Shown here: positions 27,897 to 37,533 of the stretch, one piece after another
Position numbering within the stretch: position 1 is the first letter of the stretch
Layout of the letters: each line of letters starts with the position of its first letter
NCBI GenBank assembly: GCA_948976265.1
Contig: CARFUA010000002.1
Span: 147,199-211,198, forward strand
Direction: 5' to 3'
Source of the DNA: an uncultured Clostridia bacterium
GTDB lineage: Bacteria; Bacillota; Clostridia; TANB77; CAG-508
Length of the DNA stretch: 64,000 nucleotides
Notes under the pieces: model-generated
Seen by the model: only the letters and a program-made list of their open reading frames with translations
Database searches by the model: none
Told to the model about the DNA's origin: nothing
Program-made: the position numbers and the translations under genes

Positions 27897-28309
27897 TAAT
27901 CCTCAATTTGAATATATCTTTTACTTTCAATTTTTTCTTGTTTTTCTTTTGGAAAACAAAGCATCAAAATTCCATTTTTAAAACTTGCCTTAATATCCTC
28001 TGATTTTACATTTTCTCCAACATAATAACTTCTTGAACAAGTTCCAAAAAATCGCTCTTGATGAAGATAGCCTTTTTCCTTATTTTCATCTGTTTTATTC
28101 GTTTCAGCCGTTACCATTAAATAACCATTTTCTAGTTCAATTTTGATGTTTTCTTTCTCATAACCTGGTACATCAATTTCTAAAATATAGTTTCCGTCCT
28201 TTTCCTTAATATCCGTTTTCATGAACTTATTTTCTCTTCTTCCCCAAAAAGAATCCATCTCATTTAAACCAAAAACATCATCAAAAAAATCTTTTCTTGG
28301 AATTAACAT
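27896..28309 (-). CDS. Small heat shock protein, Hsp20 family
   Basis: The 137-residue protein has an alpha-crystallin domain at about residues 30-125. The PGYEKENIKIELENGYLMVTAE segment and the FKNGILMLCFPK near the C-terminus are typical. It holds unfolding proteins as an ATP-independent chaperone. AGGAGGT lies before the start. It follows the M29 aminopeptidase by 52 bases. I saw no CIRCE element nearby. Confidence 0.92.
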   Translation of the reverse strand: MLIPRKDFFDDVFGLNEMDSFWGRRENKFMKTDIKEKDGNYILEIDVPGYEKENIKIELENGYLMVTAETNKTDENKEKGYLHQERFFGTCSRSYYVGENVKSEDIKASFKNGILMLCFPKEKQEKIESKRYIQIED

Positions 28310-28361
28310 CTTTTTACCTCCTACTAAATTCTTATAATTAGTATAAGTAAAAAAGAAAATT

Positions 28362-29480
28362 TTAAACCAAATTTTCAGGATTCAATGGCAACAATTCCTC
28401 TAACACAAATTCACCATCTTTTCGAATCAATACATCATCAAACCAAATCTCTCCGCCACCAAACTCAGGTCTTTGAATATTCACAATATCCCAATGAATA
28501 CTTGAACGATTTCCATTATCGCTTTCTTCCAAAGCGTCTCCTGGCGTGAAGTGAAAACTTCCTTTTATTTTTTCATCAAATAAAGTATCGCCAATTGGTT
28601 TTTCAATATATGGATTTAAGCCAATTGCAAATTCGCCAATATAGCGTGCACCTTCATCCGTATCTAAAATTTTATTTAGCATTTCTGTATTAGAAGCAGT
28701 TGCTTTTACAATTTTTCCATTTTCGAATTCAAAATGCACATCATGAAAAGTATAGCCATTGTAAGTGGTTTCTGTGTTATAGGTAATATAACCATTAACC
28801 GAATTTTTTACTGGAGCAGATGCCACTTCACCATCTGGAATATTAAAAGTCCCTCTATATTTTTCCGCAGGAATTCCCTTCATGCTAAAGGTTAAATCCG
28901 TTCCTGAACCTACAATGTGAACTTTATCCGTTTGGTTCATCAAGTTTACCAAAGCATCCATTGCCTTTGACATTTTACTATAATCCAAGTTACACACCTT
29001 AAAATAAAAATCTTCAAATTCTTCCAAACTCATCTTGCTCATCTGTGCCATCGAATAATTCGGATAGCGCAAAATACACCATTTCGTATGTTTTACTCTT
29101 TCCTCAAAATGAACTGGAACCGTGTAAAACTCATTATACAAATTCAATTTTTCACTCGAAATTCCAGATAGCTCTGACGTATTATTAGAAGCTCGAATTC
29201 CAATATAAGCATCCATATCTTGCATACGAGAAGCATCCTGCTTACCATATAATTTAATTTGTTCTTCTGTCAAATCTTCTAGCATATCCTTTAGCAAAGA
29301 TTGATTGATAAGATTAAAAAACGGCATCGCTTTTACCTTATAGGCTTCTTTTATCAATTCTTTGGCAAGCGGGATTCCGTCCTCTCCAATTACTTCAATT
29401 AAAATTTTCTCATTCTCTTTTAAACTGACAGAATAATTGATTAATTGATTTGCTAACTTTTGCACTCTGGCATCTTTCAT
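28362..29480 (-). CDS. M29 family aminopeptidase
   Basis: The 372-residue metallopeptidase matches the AmpS/PepS family. It has the N-terminal VQKLANQLINYSVSLKENEKILI region, a central GSGTDLTFSMKG motif, the metal-binding segment around ARYIGEFAIGLNP and a C-terminal SSIHWDIV motif with the histidine ligand. It removes N-terminal residues from peptides. The start overlaps the stop of the phosphoesterase gene by four bases, so both are one operon. Confidence 0.9.
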   Translation of the reverse strand: MKDARVQKLANQLINYSVSLKENEKILIEVIGEDGIPLAKELIKEAYKVKAMPFFNLINQSLLKDMLEDLTEEQIKLYGKQDASRMQDMDAYIGIRASNNTSELSGISSEKLNLYNEFYTVPVHFEERVKHTKWCILRYPNYSMAQMSKMSLEEFEDFYFKVCNLDYSKMSKAMDALVNLMNQTDKVHIVGSGTDLTFSMKGIPAEKYRGTFNIPDGEVASAPVKNSVNGYITYNTETTYNGYTFHDVHFEFENGKIVKATASNTEMLNKILDTDEGARYIGEFAIGLNPYIEKPIGDTLFDEKIKGSFHFTPGDALEESDNGNRSSIHWDIVNIQRPEFGGGEIWFDDVLIRKDGEFVLEELLPLNPENLV

Positions 29481-30322
29481 GCTTTTTCTCCTTTCTTTTT
29501 TAGTTCCTCTGCTTTTTCTTGAATTTTGCTCATATTTCTATATCTGCCTTCTTTCAGTTCTTTTCGATAATCTTCTGGTTCAATATTTTGTTCTAAATCT
29601 TCCAACTCCTTGTCAATATCATAAGGAACACGCACAAATTCGAAACTGAAGCTTCCTCCATATTCTTTTGCTCCATATTCTCCGTCTAAGATTAAATAAT
29701 GAATCGCTGTTGTTTCTAATACATCACTATCTTTTTCATCATCTCTTACCACATTAAAACTATTGCCAACACTTCCAACATTGATTAAAGTTTTGTTATA
29801 CATTTTGTTCATAAATGGAGCATGTAAATGCCCATAAATGACAATATCAGCCACTTCCTTAGAAACTGTATTTTCACTTGGTTCAAACATTCTATATTTG
29901 GTTTCATACGTATCTTCATTGATAATCACACCCGTTTTCTTTTCAGGATGCGCGTGAAACATTCGAATCAAACTTCCACTCATATAAAATTCATAACAAA
30001 ATGGTAGATTTAATAAATATTCTTTTGACTCTTTTGATAGTAAACTATTCAACCAATTGACTCTTGCATGCATTAATTCAACAGAAATATTGTGTAATGT
30101 CTTTTTATAAATTGAAGTATCAAAATCCACATCACAATTTCCCTGTACCACAACTGCACAATTTTCTCGCACTAATTTCACACATTCTTCTGCATGACAT
30201 CCTTTTTCCACAATATCACCTAAACAAAAAATTTTGTCAATTTCTCGTTTTTGAATATCTGCCAAACAAGTTTTTAACGCTTCTAAATTCCCATGAATAT
30301 CTGATATAATCGCTATTCTCAC
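29477..30322 (-). CDS. Calcineurin-like metallophosphoesterase
   Basis: The 281-residue enzyme shows the ordered motifs of the family: SDIHGN (residues 7-12), GDIVEKG, QGNCDVD, HARVN and YGHLHAP. These bind two metals. It resembles the YfcE/Icc-type phosphodiesterases; the substrate is unknown. It lies nine bases after the amidase gene and overlaps the M29 gene. Confidence 0.88.
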   Translation of the reverse strand: MRIAIISDIHGNLEALKTCLADIQKREIDKIFCLGDIVEKGCHAEECVKLVRENCAVVVQGNCDVDFDTSIYKKTLHNISVELMHARVNWLNSLLSKESKEYLLNLPFCYEFYMSGSLIRMFHAHPEKKTGVIINEDTYETKYRMFEPSENTVSKEVADIVIYGHLHAPFMNKMYNKTLINVGSVGNSFNVVRDDEKDSDVLETTAIHYLILDGEYGAKEYGGSFSFEFVRVPYDIDKELEDLEQNIEPEDYRKELKEGRYRNMSKIQEKAEELKKKGEKA

Positions 30323-30331
30323 ATTTTTCTC

Positions 30332-30817
30332 CTATTCATATATTTTATCAATATGCACAAATCTTATTTTTTCAAAATCATATGTTACCAGTGGTCTTCT
30401 TAAAGCATCATACGTGTGTGTTGCAATCAAAATATCGCTCAAATAATTCACATTTCCAATGTCAACAATTATCAAACTATGCGTAAATCTTTGCCCATTG
30501 CTGGACAATTGAACCAAATCTCCCACTTGAATTTGATTTTGCAAAACCTCCATTCCATGTGGACCAACGCCTTTATTATTGACCAAGAAGTTGTACAAAA
30601 ATTCTACTCCTGTCCACGATGGCGATTTATTATTTCCATTTTTATAATACCAGGAATTATAATTCATCACGCCACTTCCTGCAAAAATGCATTGAGACGC
30701 AAAATTCGTACAATCGCCTCCAATTTTTTCATAATCATAATATGCTGGATTTCTCGAAAGTGCCCACTGATTCGCATATTCCAAACATTTTTGTCGATTA
30801 TAAATTTTCTCTTTCAA
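30332..30817 (-). CDS. Amidase-domain (NlpC/P60-like, Amidase_6) protein
   Basis: The core YNRQKCLEYANQWALSRNPAYYDYEKIGGDCTNFASQCIFAG holds the catalytic Cys, and FTHSLIIV holds the His, as in the putative amidase domain found in clostridial proteins. I prefer a TTG start at 30817, with GGGTGAT five bases upstream, giving about 161 residues. The longest frame would start at 30925 inside recO and adds an unlikely basic tail. No signal peptide is seen, unlike many relatives. Confidence 0.75.
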   Translation of the reverse strand: MKEKIYNRQKCLEYANQWALSRNPAYYDYEKIGGDCTNFASQCIFAGSGVMNYNSWYYKNGNNKSPSWTGVEFLYNFLVNNKGVGPHGMEVLQNQIQVGDLVQLSSNGQRFTHSLIIVDIGNVNYLSDILIATHTYDALRRPLVTYDFEKIRFVHIDKIYE

Positions 30818-30881
30818 TTTTATCACCCAATTTAATTGTATGCAAATTTTCTTTCTTCGGTCCCTTTTTCTGGCATTTTCC

Positions 30882-31610
30882 TTAAAACAGTTTTTCCAAT
30901 TTATATTCTTTTTCCAATTTTTCATTCAAATAAAGATTGGCAACCAATTCCAATTCTTTTCTGCATTTTTCCGATAATTGAAAAGAAAAAATTTTCTTCG
31001 GATCAGCTATCATAATATATTTGATGGCGTTTTGTGTGGCTTCAGAAATCTCAATTGCGCCTGTATCCTGTTTTCCACAGGCCTTACACTTAAAACCATT
31101 ATCACAAAAACTAAAATATGTAATATTTTCTTTTGCTTTACAACTAGCACATTCTCTTATATTGGGAGCAAACCCTAATATTTTCAATAATCGTAATTTA
31201 AAAACACTAGTTACAAAATCCAAATTTTTGTCCGTTTCAGAAATCGCATATAGCGTATTCAAAAATAATTTTAATGTGTTATAAGAATTTTGATTTTCTG
31301 TTGTTACATCATGAATAATTTTCGTAAGATACGTCGCATATGTCAATTTATCCAAATCGGTTCGAATATTGTAAAACATTTCAATCGTCTCACATGAATT
31401 GATTGAATAATTGTCCCCACTTTTAAAAAGCATATATTCTCCAAAACACAAAAGTTGAGTGCCTGCTAGTAAAAGGCTTTTCGGTCTTCTAGCCCCTCTA
31501 GCACTGCACCCAATTTTGCCTAAATTGGGCGTTAGCATTGTAAGCATTTTATCAAAATCGCCCATATTATTTTCAACTAAAATGACTCCATTCACCTTTA
31601 TTTGCTTCAT
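30882..31610 (-). CDS. recO: DNA repair protein RecO
   Basis: The 242-residue protein loads RecA at gaps together with RecF and RecR. The OB-fold N-terminus (VNGVILVENNMGDFDKMLTMLTP) and a four-cysteine zinc site (CASCKA near residue 157 and CKACGK near residue 177) are visible. Its start overlaps yqzL. The order era-yqzL-recO is the usual Firmicutes arrangement. Confidence 0.95.
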   Translation of the reverse strand: MKQIKVNGVILVENNMGDFDKMLTMLTPNLGKIGCSARGARRPKSLLLAGTQLLCFGEYMLFKSGDNYSINSCETIEMFYNIRTDLDKLTYATYLTKIIHDVTTENQNSYNTLKLFLNTLYAISETDKNLDFVTSVFKLRLLKILGFAPNIRECASCKAKENITYFSFCDNGFKCKACGKQDTGAIEISEATQNAIKYIMIADPKKIFSFQLSEKCRKELELVANLYLNEKLEKEYKLEKLF

Positions 31611-31719
31611 TTGAACTTCCCTTTATCTTTTTTTCCAATAATTTAATTTGTTTAAATTCAAGATACATATTGATATCTCCTGTTTTCTTAAAAGCATTCC
31701 ATGCCATATCTTTCGTCAT
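31573..31719 (-). CDS. yqzL: YqzL-like small protein
   Basis: I start it at ATG 31719 behind AAAGGAG, giving 48 residues beginning MTKDMAWNAFKKTGDINMYL, which matches the YqzL pattern of era-recO clusters. The earlier in-frame ATG at 31764 has no ribosome site. The function of YqzL is unknown. The end overlaps recO by 38 bases. Confidence 0.75.
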   Translation of the reverse strand: MTKDMAWNAFKKTGDINMYLEFKQIKLLEKKIKGSSNEANKGEWSHFS

Positions 31720-31765
31720 AAAATCAGCTCCTTTTCTTTCGTTATTTTGCCCAAAATGCTTCATT

Positions 31766-32668
31766 TTATGATTTGAATTTTTTTACAATATTCTCTTTTT
31801 CTTGCCAATCTTCTCGTACTTTTACCCATGTTTTCAAATTAACTTTTTCACCAAGCATTTTTTCAATATCATAGCGACTCGCTGTTGAAATTCTTTTTAG
31901 CATATTTCCGCCTTTGCCAATAATGATTCCTTTGTGTGATTCTTTGGTTGTATAAATTACGCTATCAATATTAAAAATCTTTTCATCTTTCATTGTTTTG
32001 CCCATTTTAAATTTGGTAACTTCCACATAAATTCCATGTGGCACCTCATCGTTCAAAAATTTCAATGCCTTTTCACGAATGATTTCTTCAATCATTTGCC
32101 TCGTTGTTTGATCCGTATATTCTTCTTCGCTGTAATAACGCGGACCAACTGGTAACAATTTCACAATCTCTTGTATTAAAATGTCAGTGCCCTTATTCGT
32201 TGTCGCAGAAATCGGAACAATTGCTTCAAAAGAATATTCCTCGCTATAAATTTTCATTAAATTTAGTAATTTTTCTTTTTGGATTAAATCCGTTTTATTA
32301 ATCGCTAAAATACATTTCTTATGCATCGATTTTAACTTTTCTAAAATACGGCTATCCCCTTTTCCAATTTCATCTGATGTTGCCTCAATCAAAAACACTA
32401 CAACATCCACTTCTTCCAAACTCGTAAATGCTGTTTCAATCATGGTTTCACTTAATTTCGTTTTGGGTTTGTGAATTCCGGGTGTATCGGTTATAATAAT
32501 TTGATAATCATCACTATTTAAAATCGCTTTAATGGCTGTTCTTGTTGTTTGTGGTTTGTTGGCTGTAATGGCTATTTTTTCTTGTAGTAAAGTATTTAGC
32601 AAGGTTGATTTTCCAACATTCGTTCTTCCCACAAATGAAACAAATCCTGATTTAAAATTTTTTTCCAT
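31766..32668 (-). CDS. era: GTPase Era
   Basis: Era binds 16S rRNA and helps mature the small ribosomal subunit. G1 is GRTNVGKST (near residue 12), G3 is DTPG, G4 is NKTD, and a C-terminal KH domain with IIGKGGNMLKRI is present. I chose ATG 32668 (300 residues) because AGGAAGAG lies upstream. A TTG start seven codons earlier would overlap the previous gene. Confidence 0.96.
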   Translation of the reverse strand: MEKNFKSGFVSFVGRTNVGKSTLLNTLLQEKIAITANKPQTTRTAIKAILNSDDYQIIITDTPGIHKPKTKLSETMIETAFTSLEEVDVVVFLIEATSDEIGKGDSRILEKLKSMHKKCILAINKTDLIQKEKLLNLMKIYSEEYSFEAIVPISATTNKGTDILIQEIVKLLPVGPRYYSEEEYTDQTTRQMIEEIIREKALKFLNDEVPHGIYVEVTKFKMGKTMKDEKIFNIDSVIYTTKESHKGIIIGKGGNMLKRISTASRYDIEKMLGEKVNLKTWVKVREDWQEKENIVKKFKS

Positions 32669-32681
32669 TTCTCTCTTCCTT

Positions 32682-33752
32682 TTACTCAAATGTTACACTG
32701 GCATCAATCGGACAAATATTAATCCATGTATTTCCATCATTAACTTCAATTTCATTTCCTAACCCATCACAATATTTCGTTTGTCCTGTGGCAGATTGTT
32801 TTTGGCACGTAATTTTGATTGCTTTTCCGTTTGTAATATAATATCCATTTGCCTTAGTAAGATTCTCTAAATTCTGTCTTCCTTTATTTTCACCATCATT
32901 TAACGTCGTATTTTTGATAAAAGATAGGATGATATTTTTGGTTGTAACGTCTTCTCCTGTTGCTTCATCCGTTTGTTTTTTTCCTTTTGAAAATCGTGTG
33001 TATTTTCCAGTCGTTTCATCATAAACATATTGCACCGTATGACCAGTGCTATAGGGAATACTCACTTTATTAGCCATTTGGGCATTTTCATCAAACTTAA
33101 CTTCTTTTGCTACATAATTTAGCACACTTTCTTTATTCGATTTGGTGCTATAATTTTTCTTACCGCAAATCGCTAGAATACTATTGATGCTTGTATAAGC
33201 ATTATGTGGCGCCTTTTTTGCTTTTTCTCTCCAGAATAACGCAGTTGCCGTTTTGGCTTTTCCGGTATCATAAGCTTGTCCATTAATATCTGCAATCTTA
33301 AAATTCTTGATATAGGTTTCTGCTTGTGGACTTTGTCCTAAATGCGCATATATTGCATCATTTTCTAAAGCATAATCAATAAAATAATGCCTTGCACTTC
33401 GAATTGGTCCAACCATAACATCTTCTGACGATGTATCTATACCCTTAAACAATGCCATCAGTCTTGTTTCTCCACCTTCAACGATGATTTCATAAATCAG
33501 ATATGCTTTATTCAAGGAAGATTGCGGTTTAGCGTTAACATTGTTATCAATCATAAAAGCAATTGGTCTATCATTTCCATGAAATATATTTATCTTTTCT
33601 TTCTTTTCTTCCACTGGTACTTCAGCAATTTCTGATTCTTGTGTTGAAGGTCGCTCCACCTTTTTGTTCTGAATTTTCATTCCCAATATAACAAGCAAAG
33701 CAATAATCATTACAAGCATAATGGCGATATACAATTTCTTCTTTTTATCCAT
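32682..33752 (-). CDS. DUF3048 (YerB-like) surface protein
   Basis: The 356-residue protein has a signal anchor at residues 5-25. The DUF3048 hallmark follows: RPIAFMIDNNVNAKPQ and YEIIVEGGETRLMALF, with VGPIRSARHYFIDYA. Family members are usually lipoproteins; here no lipobox cysteine is seen, so it is held by the N-terminal helix. Function is unknown. It stands between dgkA and era in one leftward operon. Confidence 0.88.
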   Translation of the reverse strand: MDKKKKLYIAIMLVMIIALLVILGMKIQNKKVERPSTQESEIAEVPVEEKKEKINIFHGNDRPIAFMIDNNVNAKPQSSLNKAYLIYEIIVEGGETRLMALFKGIDTSSEDVMVGPIRSARHYFIDYALENDAIYAHLGQSPQAETYIKNFKIADINGQAYDTGKAKTATALFWREKAKKAPHNAYTSINSILAICGKKNYSTKSNKESVLNYVAKEVKFDENAQMANKVSIPYSTGHTVQYVYDETTGKYTRFSKGKKQTDEATGEDVTTKNIILSFIKNTTLNDGENKGRQNLENLTKANGYYITNGKAIKITCQKQSATGQTKYCDGLGNEIEVNDGNTWINICPIDASVTFE

Positions 33753-33762
33753 ATTTCTTCTC

Positions 33763-34131
33763 CTAAATCATTTTTGGTAAAAATAAGATAGCTCCCACAA
33801 CGCATGACATTATTGCAGTTATCAAAACAGCTCCACTCGCTACATCTTTGGCAAGTTTTATTTGTTCATTATATTTTTCACTATATACATCTAGCACTTT
33901 TTCAATTGATGTATTCACCAATTCAGCAAATAATACTATGCCAATTGTTAAACAAAGCAAAATCCATTCGATTTCTGTTAAATCCACTAAAAATCCTATA
34001 ACAATAGCAAAAACAGCAAATACACATTGAATTTTTATATTTTTTTCTATTAAAAATGCATTTTTTATCCCATTTAAACTGTGAAGCAAGGCTGTCAAAA
34101 AATTTTTATTTTTCCATTTTTTTTGTTTCAT
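33763..34131 (-). CDS. dgkA: Diacylglycerol/undecaprenol kinase
   Basis: The 122-residue membrane enzyme has about three transmembrane helices. The DgkA signature is in ELVNTSIEKVLDVYSEKYNEQIKLAKDVASGAVL (Glu and Asp catalytic residues). In Gram-positive bacteria it phosphorylates undecaprenol. It lies between ybeY and DUF3048, as in many Firmicutes. Confidence 0.94.
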   Translation of the reverse strand: MKQKKWKNKNFLTALLHSLNGIKNAFLIEKNIKIQCVFAVFAIVIGFLVDLTEIEWILLCLTIGIVLFAELVNTSIEKVLDVYSEKYNEQIKLAKDVASGAVLITAIMSCVVGAILFLPKMI

Positions 34132-34194
34132 AGTTTGTCCTTTTTGAAATATTTTATCGTTGTTTTATCTTAATTTTGATATAATTATAATATT

Positions 34195-34656
34195 TTATCG
34201 TGTTATTTGTAATTGATTTAACACATTTTCCTCTTTTTCTCGCATAATCATTTTTTCTTCCTCTTTTATATGGTCTTCCCCCATTAGATGATAAAAGCCG
34301 TGAACTAGCATATACGCTAATTCACGCTCGAAACTGTGTCCATATTCTTGCGCCTGCTCTACCACTTTTGGAATAGAAATCACAATATCGCCCAAAGCTT
34401 CTTGCCCAGTTATACTATGGATTTCCTCTTTTTCAAACATCGGAAAAGATAAGACATCCGTTTCTTGATTTATCTTTCGATATTGATTATTCATTTCTTT
34501 AATTACCTCTGGTGTCGTCAAAATAATACTAACATATAATTCTGTCTCTTCTAAGCTTTCTACTTCAAAGCATTTTGTAATTACTTTATGAATGAATTCA
34601 TAATTATCATCTTTCGCTTCTAGATTTCGATATTCTATTTCCACAAATTGTTTCAT
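34195..34656 (-). CDS. ybeY: rRNA maturation endoribonuclease YbeY
   Basis: The 153-residue metalloenzyme has the zinc motif HGFYHLMGEDH near residue 117 and the upstream NxxYRxxxxxTDVLSFP segment. It acts in 16S rRNA 3-prime maturation and ribosome quality control. The start overlaps the stop of the unknown 397-residue gene by four bases. Confidence 0.95.
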   Translation of the reverse strand: MKQFVEIEYRNLEAKDDNYEFIHKVITKCFEVESLEETELYVSIILTTPEVIKEMNNQYRKINQETDVLSFPMFEKEEIHSITGQEALGDIVISIPKVVEQAQEYGHSFERELAYMLVHGFYHLMGEDHIKEEEKMIMREKEENVLNQLQITR

Positions 34657-35846
34657 GCTTTATCCTCTATTTCGACTTTTTTAACATATCTGCCATTTTC
34701 AAGTGTGCTACAATGATTTTTATATTGTTTCATTACACCAAATTCAACCAATTTATCTTTGTAAAATTGACGAATTTTTTTGGCTTTTGGTCCATTTTCA
34801 GTAATATCATGAAGTTCTCGTTTTAAAATGGCAATTTCTTTTTGTTCTTCTGATTTAGCTGCTTCATATTCTTTGCAGAACTTTTTATACAATTCTCGTT
34901 GTTCTGGATTTTCCCAATACACTTTCGTTGCCAACAATTTTTCATGATAATTATGAATAATTTTCAACAATACTTGATACGTCTCTTCTTTCTTTTTCTC
35001 TTGCTTTGCTATTACAACTAGATTACGTGCATCTTTCAATAATTTGTTATAGCATTGTTCTGCTGCAACAAGTGGTAAACTATGGGTAAATAAAACTCTG
35101 CTCATTCCTAATAAAATGACATTTTTCTCTAGAAAATCTTTTTCATCTAATTTGCCAACATCAAATTCATCCAATTTGTTGCAATCCTCTTCTATTTTCT
35201 CAAACGCTTTTGAATCCTTTTCCATTTTTAATGGTAAAATATTTTTAATATATTCCTCAAGCGTCAAAAAGATATTTTTATATAAGCCAACTTGATTCAA
35301 ATTTTTTTCTCTTATTCCGTCTGCTAACTTAACAGAATAATTCTTTAAAATGGATTTATATAATCCATCGCTTTTTTCAAGGTACATGCTTTGATAACGA
35401 TGAATTAATTTTTCTTTTCCACCATTCATAACACTTTCATAATCCAAATCAAGCAAAAATTTTTGCTTGCGATATTTGTATTCCATATATTCTTTTTCTT
35501 TCAAATGAACTACATTATAATAATTCGCCAAAGCATTTTGCTCAAAATTAGAACTATTTCCACTTTTTACTTTTTTATAAACAGAATCCATAATATATTT
35601 ATCAATAGATTCTAAATACAAAGTATAACTTTCTTCATAACGATTCAATGCATTTTGCTTTTTCGTTTCATCCTCTTTGACTGCTTTATAATGCTCATAA
35701 GCTTTTAAAACAGCATTTCTTTTTATGCTAATCATCATCCCATTTAATCCTACTTTTGTAGGAATTAATAATTTGGTTAATGTGTTTGATATTTTATTAA
35801 TAAAGGTTGTGTCATTAGCAAGTACTTTTAAACTTCTTTCTTCCAT
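34653..35846 (-). CDS. Unknown 397-residue helical protein in the phoH position
   Basis: I do not recognise it. It is a soluble, Lys/Glu-rich, highly helical protein, with long coiled-coil-like stretches (about residues 40-160 and 300-390). It has no signal peptide. It lies between yqfD and ybeY, where most Firmicutes encode the ATPase PhoH; it has no Walker motif, so it is not PhoH. Its four-base overlap with ybeY shows tight coupling. Confidence 0.75.
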   Translation of the reverse strand: MEERSLKVLANDTTFINKISNTLTKLLIPTKVGLNGMMISIKRNAVLKAYEHYKAVKEDETKKQNALNRYEESYTLYLESIDKYIMDSVYKKVKSGNSSNFEQNALANYYNVVHLKEKEYMEYKYRKQKFLLDLDYESVMNGGKEKLIHRYQSMYLEKSDGLYKSILKNYSVKLADGIREKNLNQVGLYKNIFLTLEEYIKNILPLKMEKDSKAFEKIEEDCNKLDEFDVGKLDEKDFLEKNVILLGMSRVLFTHSLPLVAAEQCYNKLLKDARNLVVIAKQEKKKEETYQVLLKIIHNYHEKLLATKVYWENPEQRELYKKFCKEYEAAKSEEQKEIAILKRELHDITENGPKAKKIRQFYKDKLVEFGVMKQYKNHCSTLENGRYVKKVEIEDKA

Positions 35847-35864
35847 ACTCTTTATTTCCTTTCC

Positions 35865-37040
35865 TCACTCTTTTGTTCCTATTTTCTCTTCTACCGTATA
35901 AATCACATGCAATGTGAGCCCCTCTTCATCTGCTACAGAAGTAATATTTTGCTGCACTTTTGTGAAATCAGAAATTCCTGTTTCTTCACAAAATTCCTGT
36001 TGTAAATCTTCTGCAATTTTTTGTTTCAGTTCTTCTTCTGTATATGTTTTAAAGCTCTTTTCTAGCTCAAAATAAGCCATATTAACAATTTCTAGCGGAA
36101 TGTAATAGTTAGAAAATAGTTTTATTTTTTTGTATGTCTTTATTGTATCACAATTTTGAAATTTTGGAACCCCTTTCTTGAAATTTATTTTAAAATTATG
36201 TAGATAAATTTCTACATTTTTTTCAACTTTCCCCGTTCGCTCTTCATTTTGCTGGATAAATGCTTCTTTGCGTTCCTTTTCATAAGTACTTGTTACAAAA
36301 ATATCTGCATCACTCACTACTTCTCTTATACCAGTATATTTTCCTTCCATAACGCCCTCCACAAGCAAATCACCAACCGAAACGCTATCCCCAATGTTTA
36401 CTCTAGCCGTTCCACTTCTTACAATCATTTTCGAAACAATTCCATTTTTATCGGATAGAATATTAGTTGGTGTACTTTCGTCCACAATTTCTGGCTCTTT
36501 GATTGCTTCCACTACTGTCACAATCACATTGGTTCCTTGTATATCAATTCCAACCCATGCCAAATCATCTCGATTCAAGCGAATCTCATTTTTAATCTCA
36601 TCTAAATCCAAATTGGATTTGAGTTTTCCTTCCTGAATTCCGTATTTCCCTAAGTCTGACAAGATTTCCTCTTTGGAAATCGCCTCATTTCCTGTAATCT
36701 CAATATTCCAAATAAATCGTGTAATCACAAAACAAAAAATTGCAATCACAAACAAAGCAATTGCAAATACTTTTCTTTTTTTATATTTTTTCAAAGTAAA
36801 AGGAAGTCCACTTTTTCTCACCAAACTTACATGGCAAGAAGTTTTTTTGGCAGCACGGCGAACCGCCTTAAAATCTGCTTTACTAATTCTTGCCTTTAAA
36901 ACCGTTCCCCTCTCCACTTTCGAACTCCACAAAATAACATTTTCAGCTTTACAAATATTAATAAATCTTTCAATAAAAAATCCTTCCACTACAATATCTA
37001 TCACACCAAAAAGATACATATAAATTCGTTTTAATATCAC
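35865..37040 (-). CDS. yqfD: Sporulation protein YqfD
   Basis: The 391-residue protein matches the sporulation-associated YqfD family. It has a cytoplasmic N-terminus, a transmembrane helix at residues 88-110 (KVFAIALFVIAIFCFVITRF), and a FtsQ/POTRA-like beta region (WNIEITGNEAISKEEILSDL). The start is GTG, overlapping the yqfC stop as GTGA. Its presence suggests that the organism forms spores. Confidence 0.9.
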   Translation of the reverse strand: MILKRIYMYLFGVIDIVVEGFFIERFINICKAENVILWSSKVERGTVLKARISKADFKAVRRAAKKTSCHVSLVRKSGLPFTLKKYKKRKVFAIALFVIAIFCFVITRFIWNIEITGNEAISKEEILSDLGKYGIQEGKLKSNLDLDEIKNEIRLNRDDLAWVGIDIQGTNVIVTVVEAIKEPEIVDESTPTNILSDKNGIVSKMIVRSGTARVNIGDSVSVGDLLVEGVMEGKYTGIREVVSDADIFVTSTYEKERKEAFIQQNEERTGKVEKNVEIYLHNFKINFKKGVPKFQNCDTIKTYKKIKLFSNYYIPLEIVNMAYFELEKSFKTYTEEELKQKIAEDLQQEFCEETGISDFTKVQQNITSVADEEGLTLHVIYTVEEKIGTKE

Positions 37041-37318
37041 GCTTCATCTCCCCTTTTGCTTTCAAAATCTAAACTCTCAATTTTGCCTGTGACAGCAATG
37101 TCATCTTCTGTCATTTGACTCAACTTCAAATTAAATCCATTAATATTGATATTTCCAACATGCGTACTAATCCTCACAAAAAATTCTTCATATTCCAAAA
37201 TTCCCTTGAAATTTTCAATCAAAATTTCATCAAAACCAGTCACCGTTATCTTTGGCACTTTACTAACAATCTCTCTTGGAATTTCCAACAATTCATTAAT
37301 TCGCTCTAATTTTCTCAT
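37037..37318 (-). CDS. yqfC: Sporulation protein YqfC
   Basis: The 93-residue product from ATG 37318 (behind GAGGTG) has the YqfC pattern: IPREIVSKVPKITVTGFDEILIENFKGILEYE. In Bacillus it is made in the mother cell. It is coupled to yqfD by a four-base overlap. Confidence 0.88.
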   Translation of the reverse strand: MRKLERINELLEIPREIVSKVPKITVTGFDEILIENFKGILEYEEFFVRISTHVGNININGFNLKLSQMTEDDIAVTGKIESLDFESKRGDEA

Positions 37319-37397
37319 TTTAACACCTCTTTGCAAAACTTATTTACTCTATATTATATATTCGTAAAATAACATTTTAGACCTGTTTCGCTAACTG

Positions 37398-37422
37398 AAA
37401 AAAGAACATGTACACATGTTCT
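37398..37422 (-). terminator. Terminator of the tiny-ORF transcript
   Basis: AGAACATG pairs with CATGTTCT around TACA (37403-37422). On the minus strand TTTTTT follows. Confidence 0.75.
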
Positions 37423-37437
37423 CCTTTCAAATTGTTC

Positions 37438-37533
37438 TTATACAAGGTCTTTGGATGGCAAATCAAAATCCGTCGCATCCCAGAGCAGAATCATATGCTC
37501 CTCATTGCAATCCAATATGTTCCCATGTCTCAT
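37438..37533 (-). CDS. Unknown 31-residue ORF overlapping the 57-residue ORF
   Basis: ATG at 37533 follows AGGAGG at five bases. It encodes MRHGNILDCNEEHMILLWDA and 11 further acidic residues, ending just before the terminator. It overlaps the first ORF in another frame by 32 bases. It may be a second small protein or the shifted C-terminus of the first. Confidence 0.4.
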   Translation of the reverse strand: MRHGNILDCNEEHMILLWDATDFDLPSKDLV

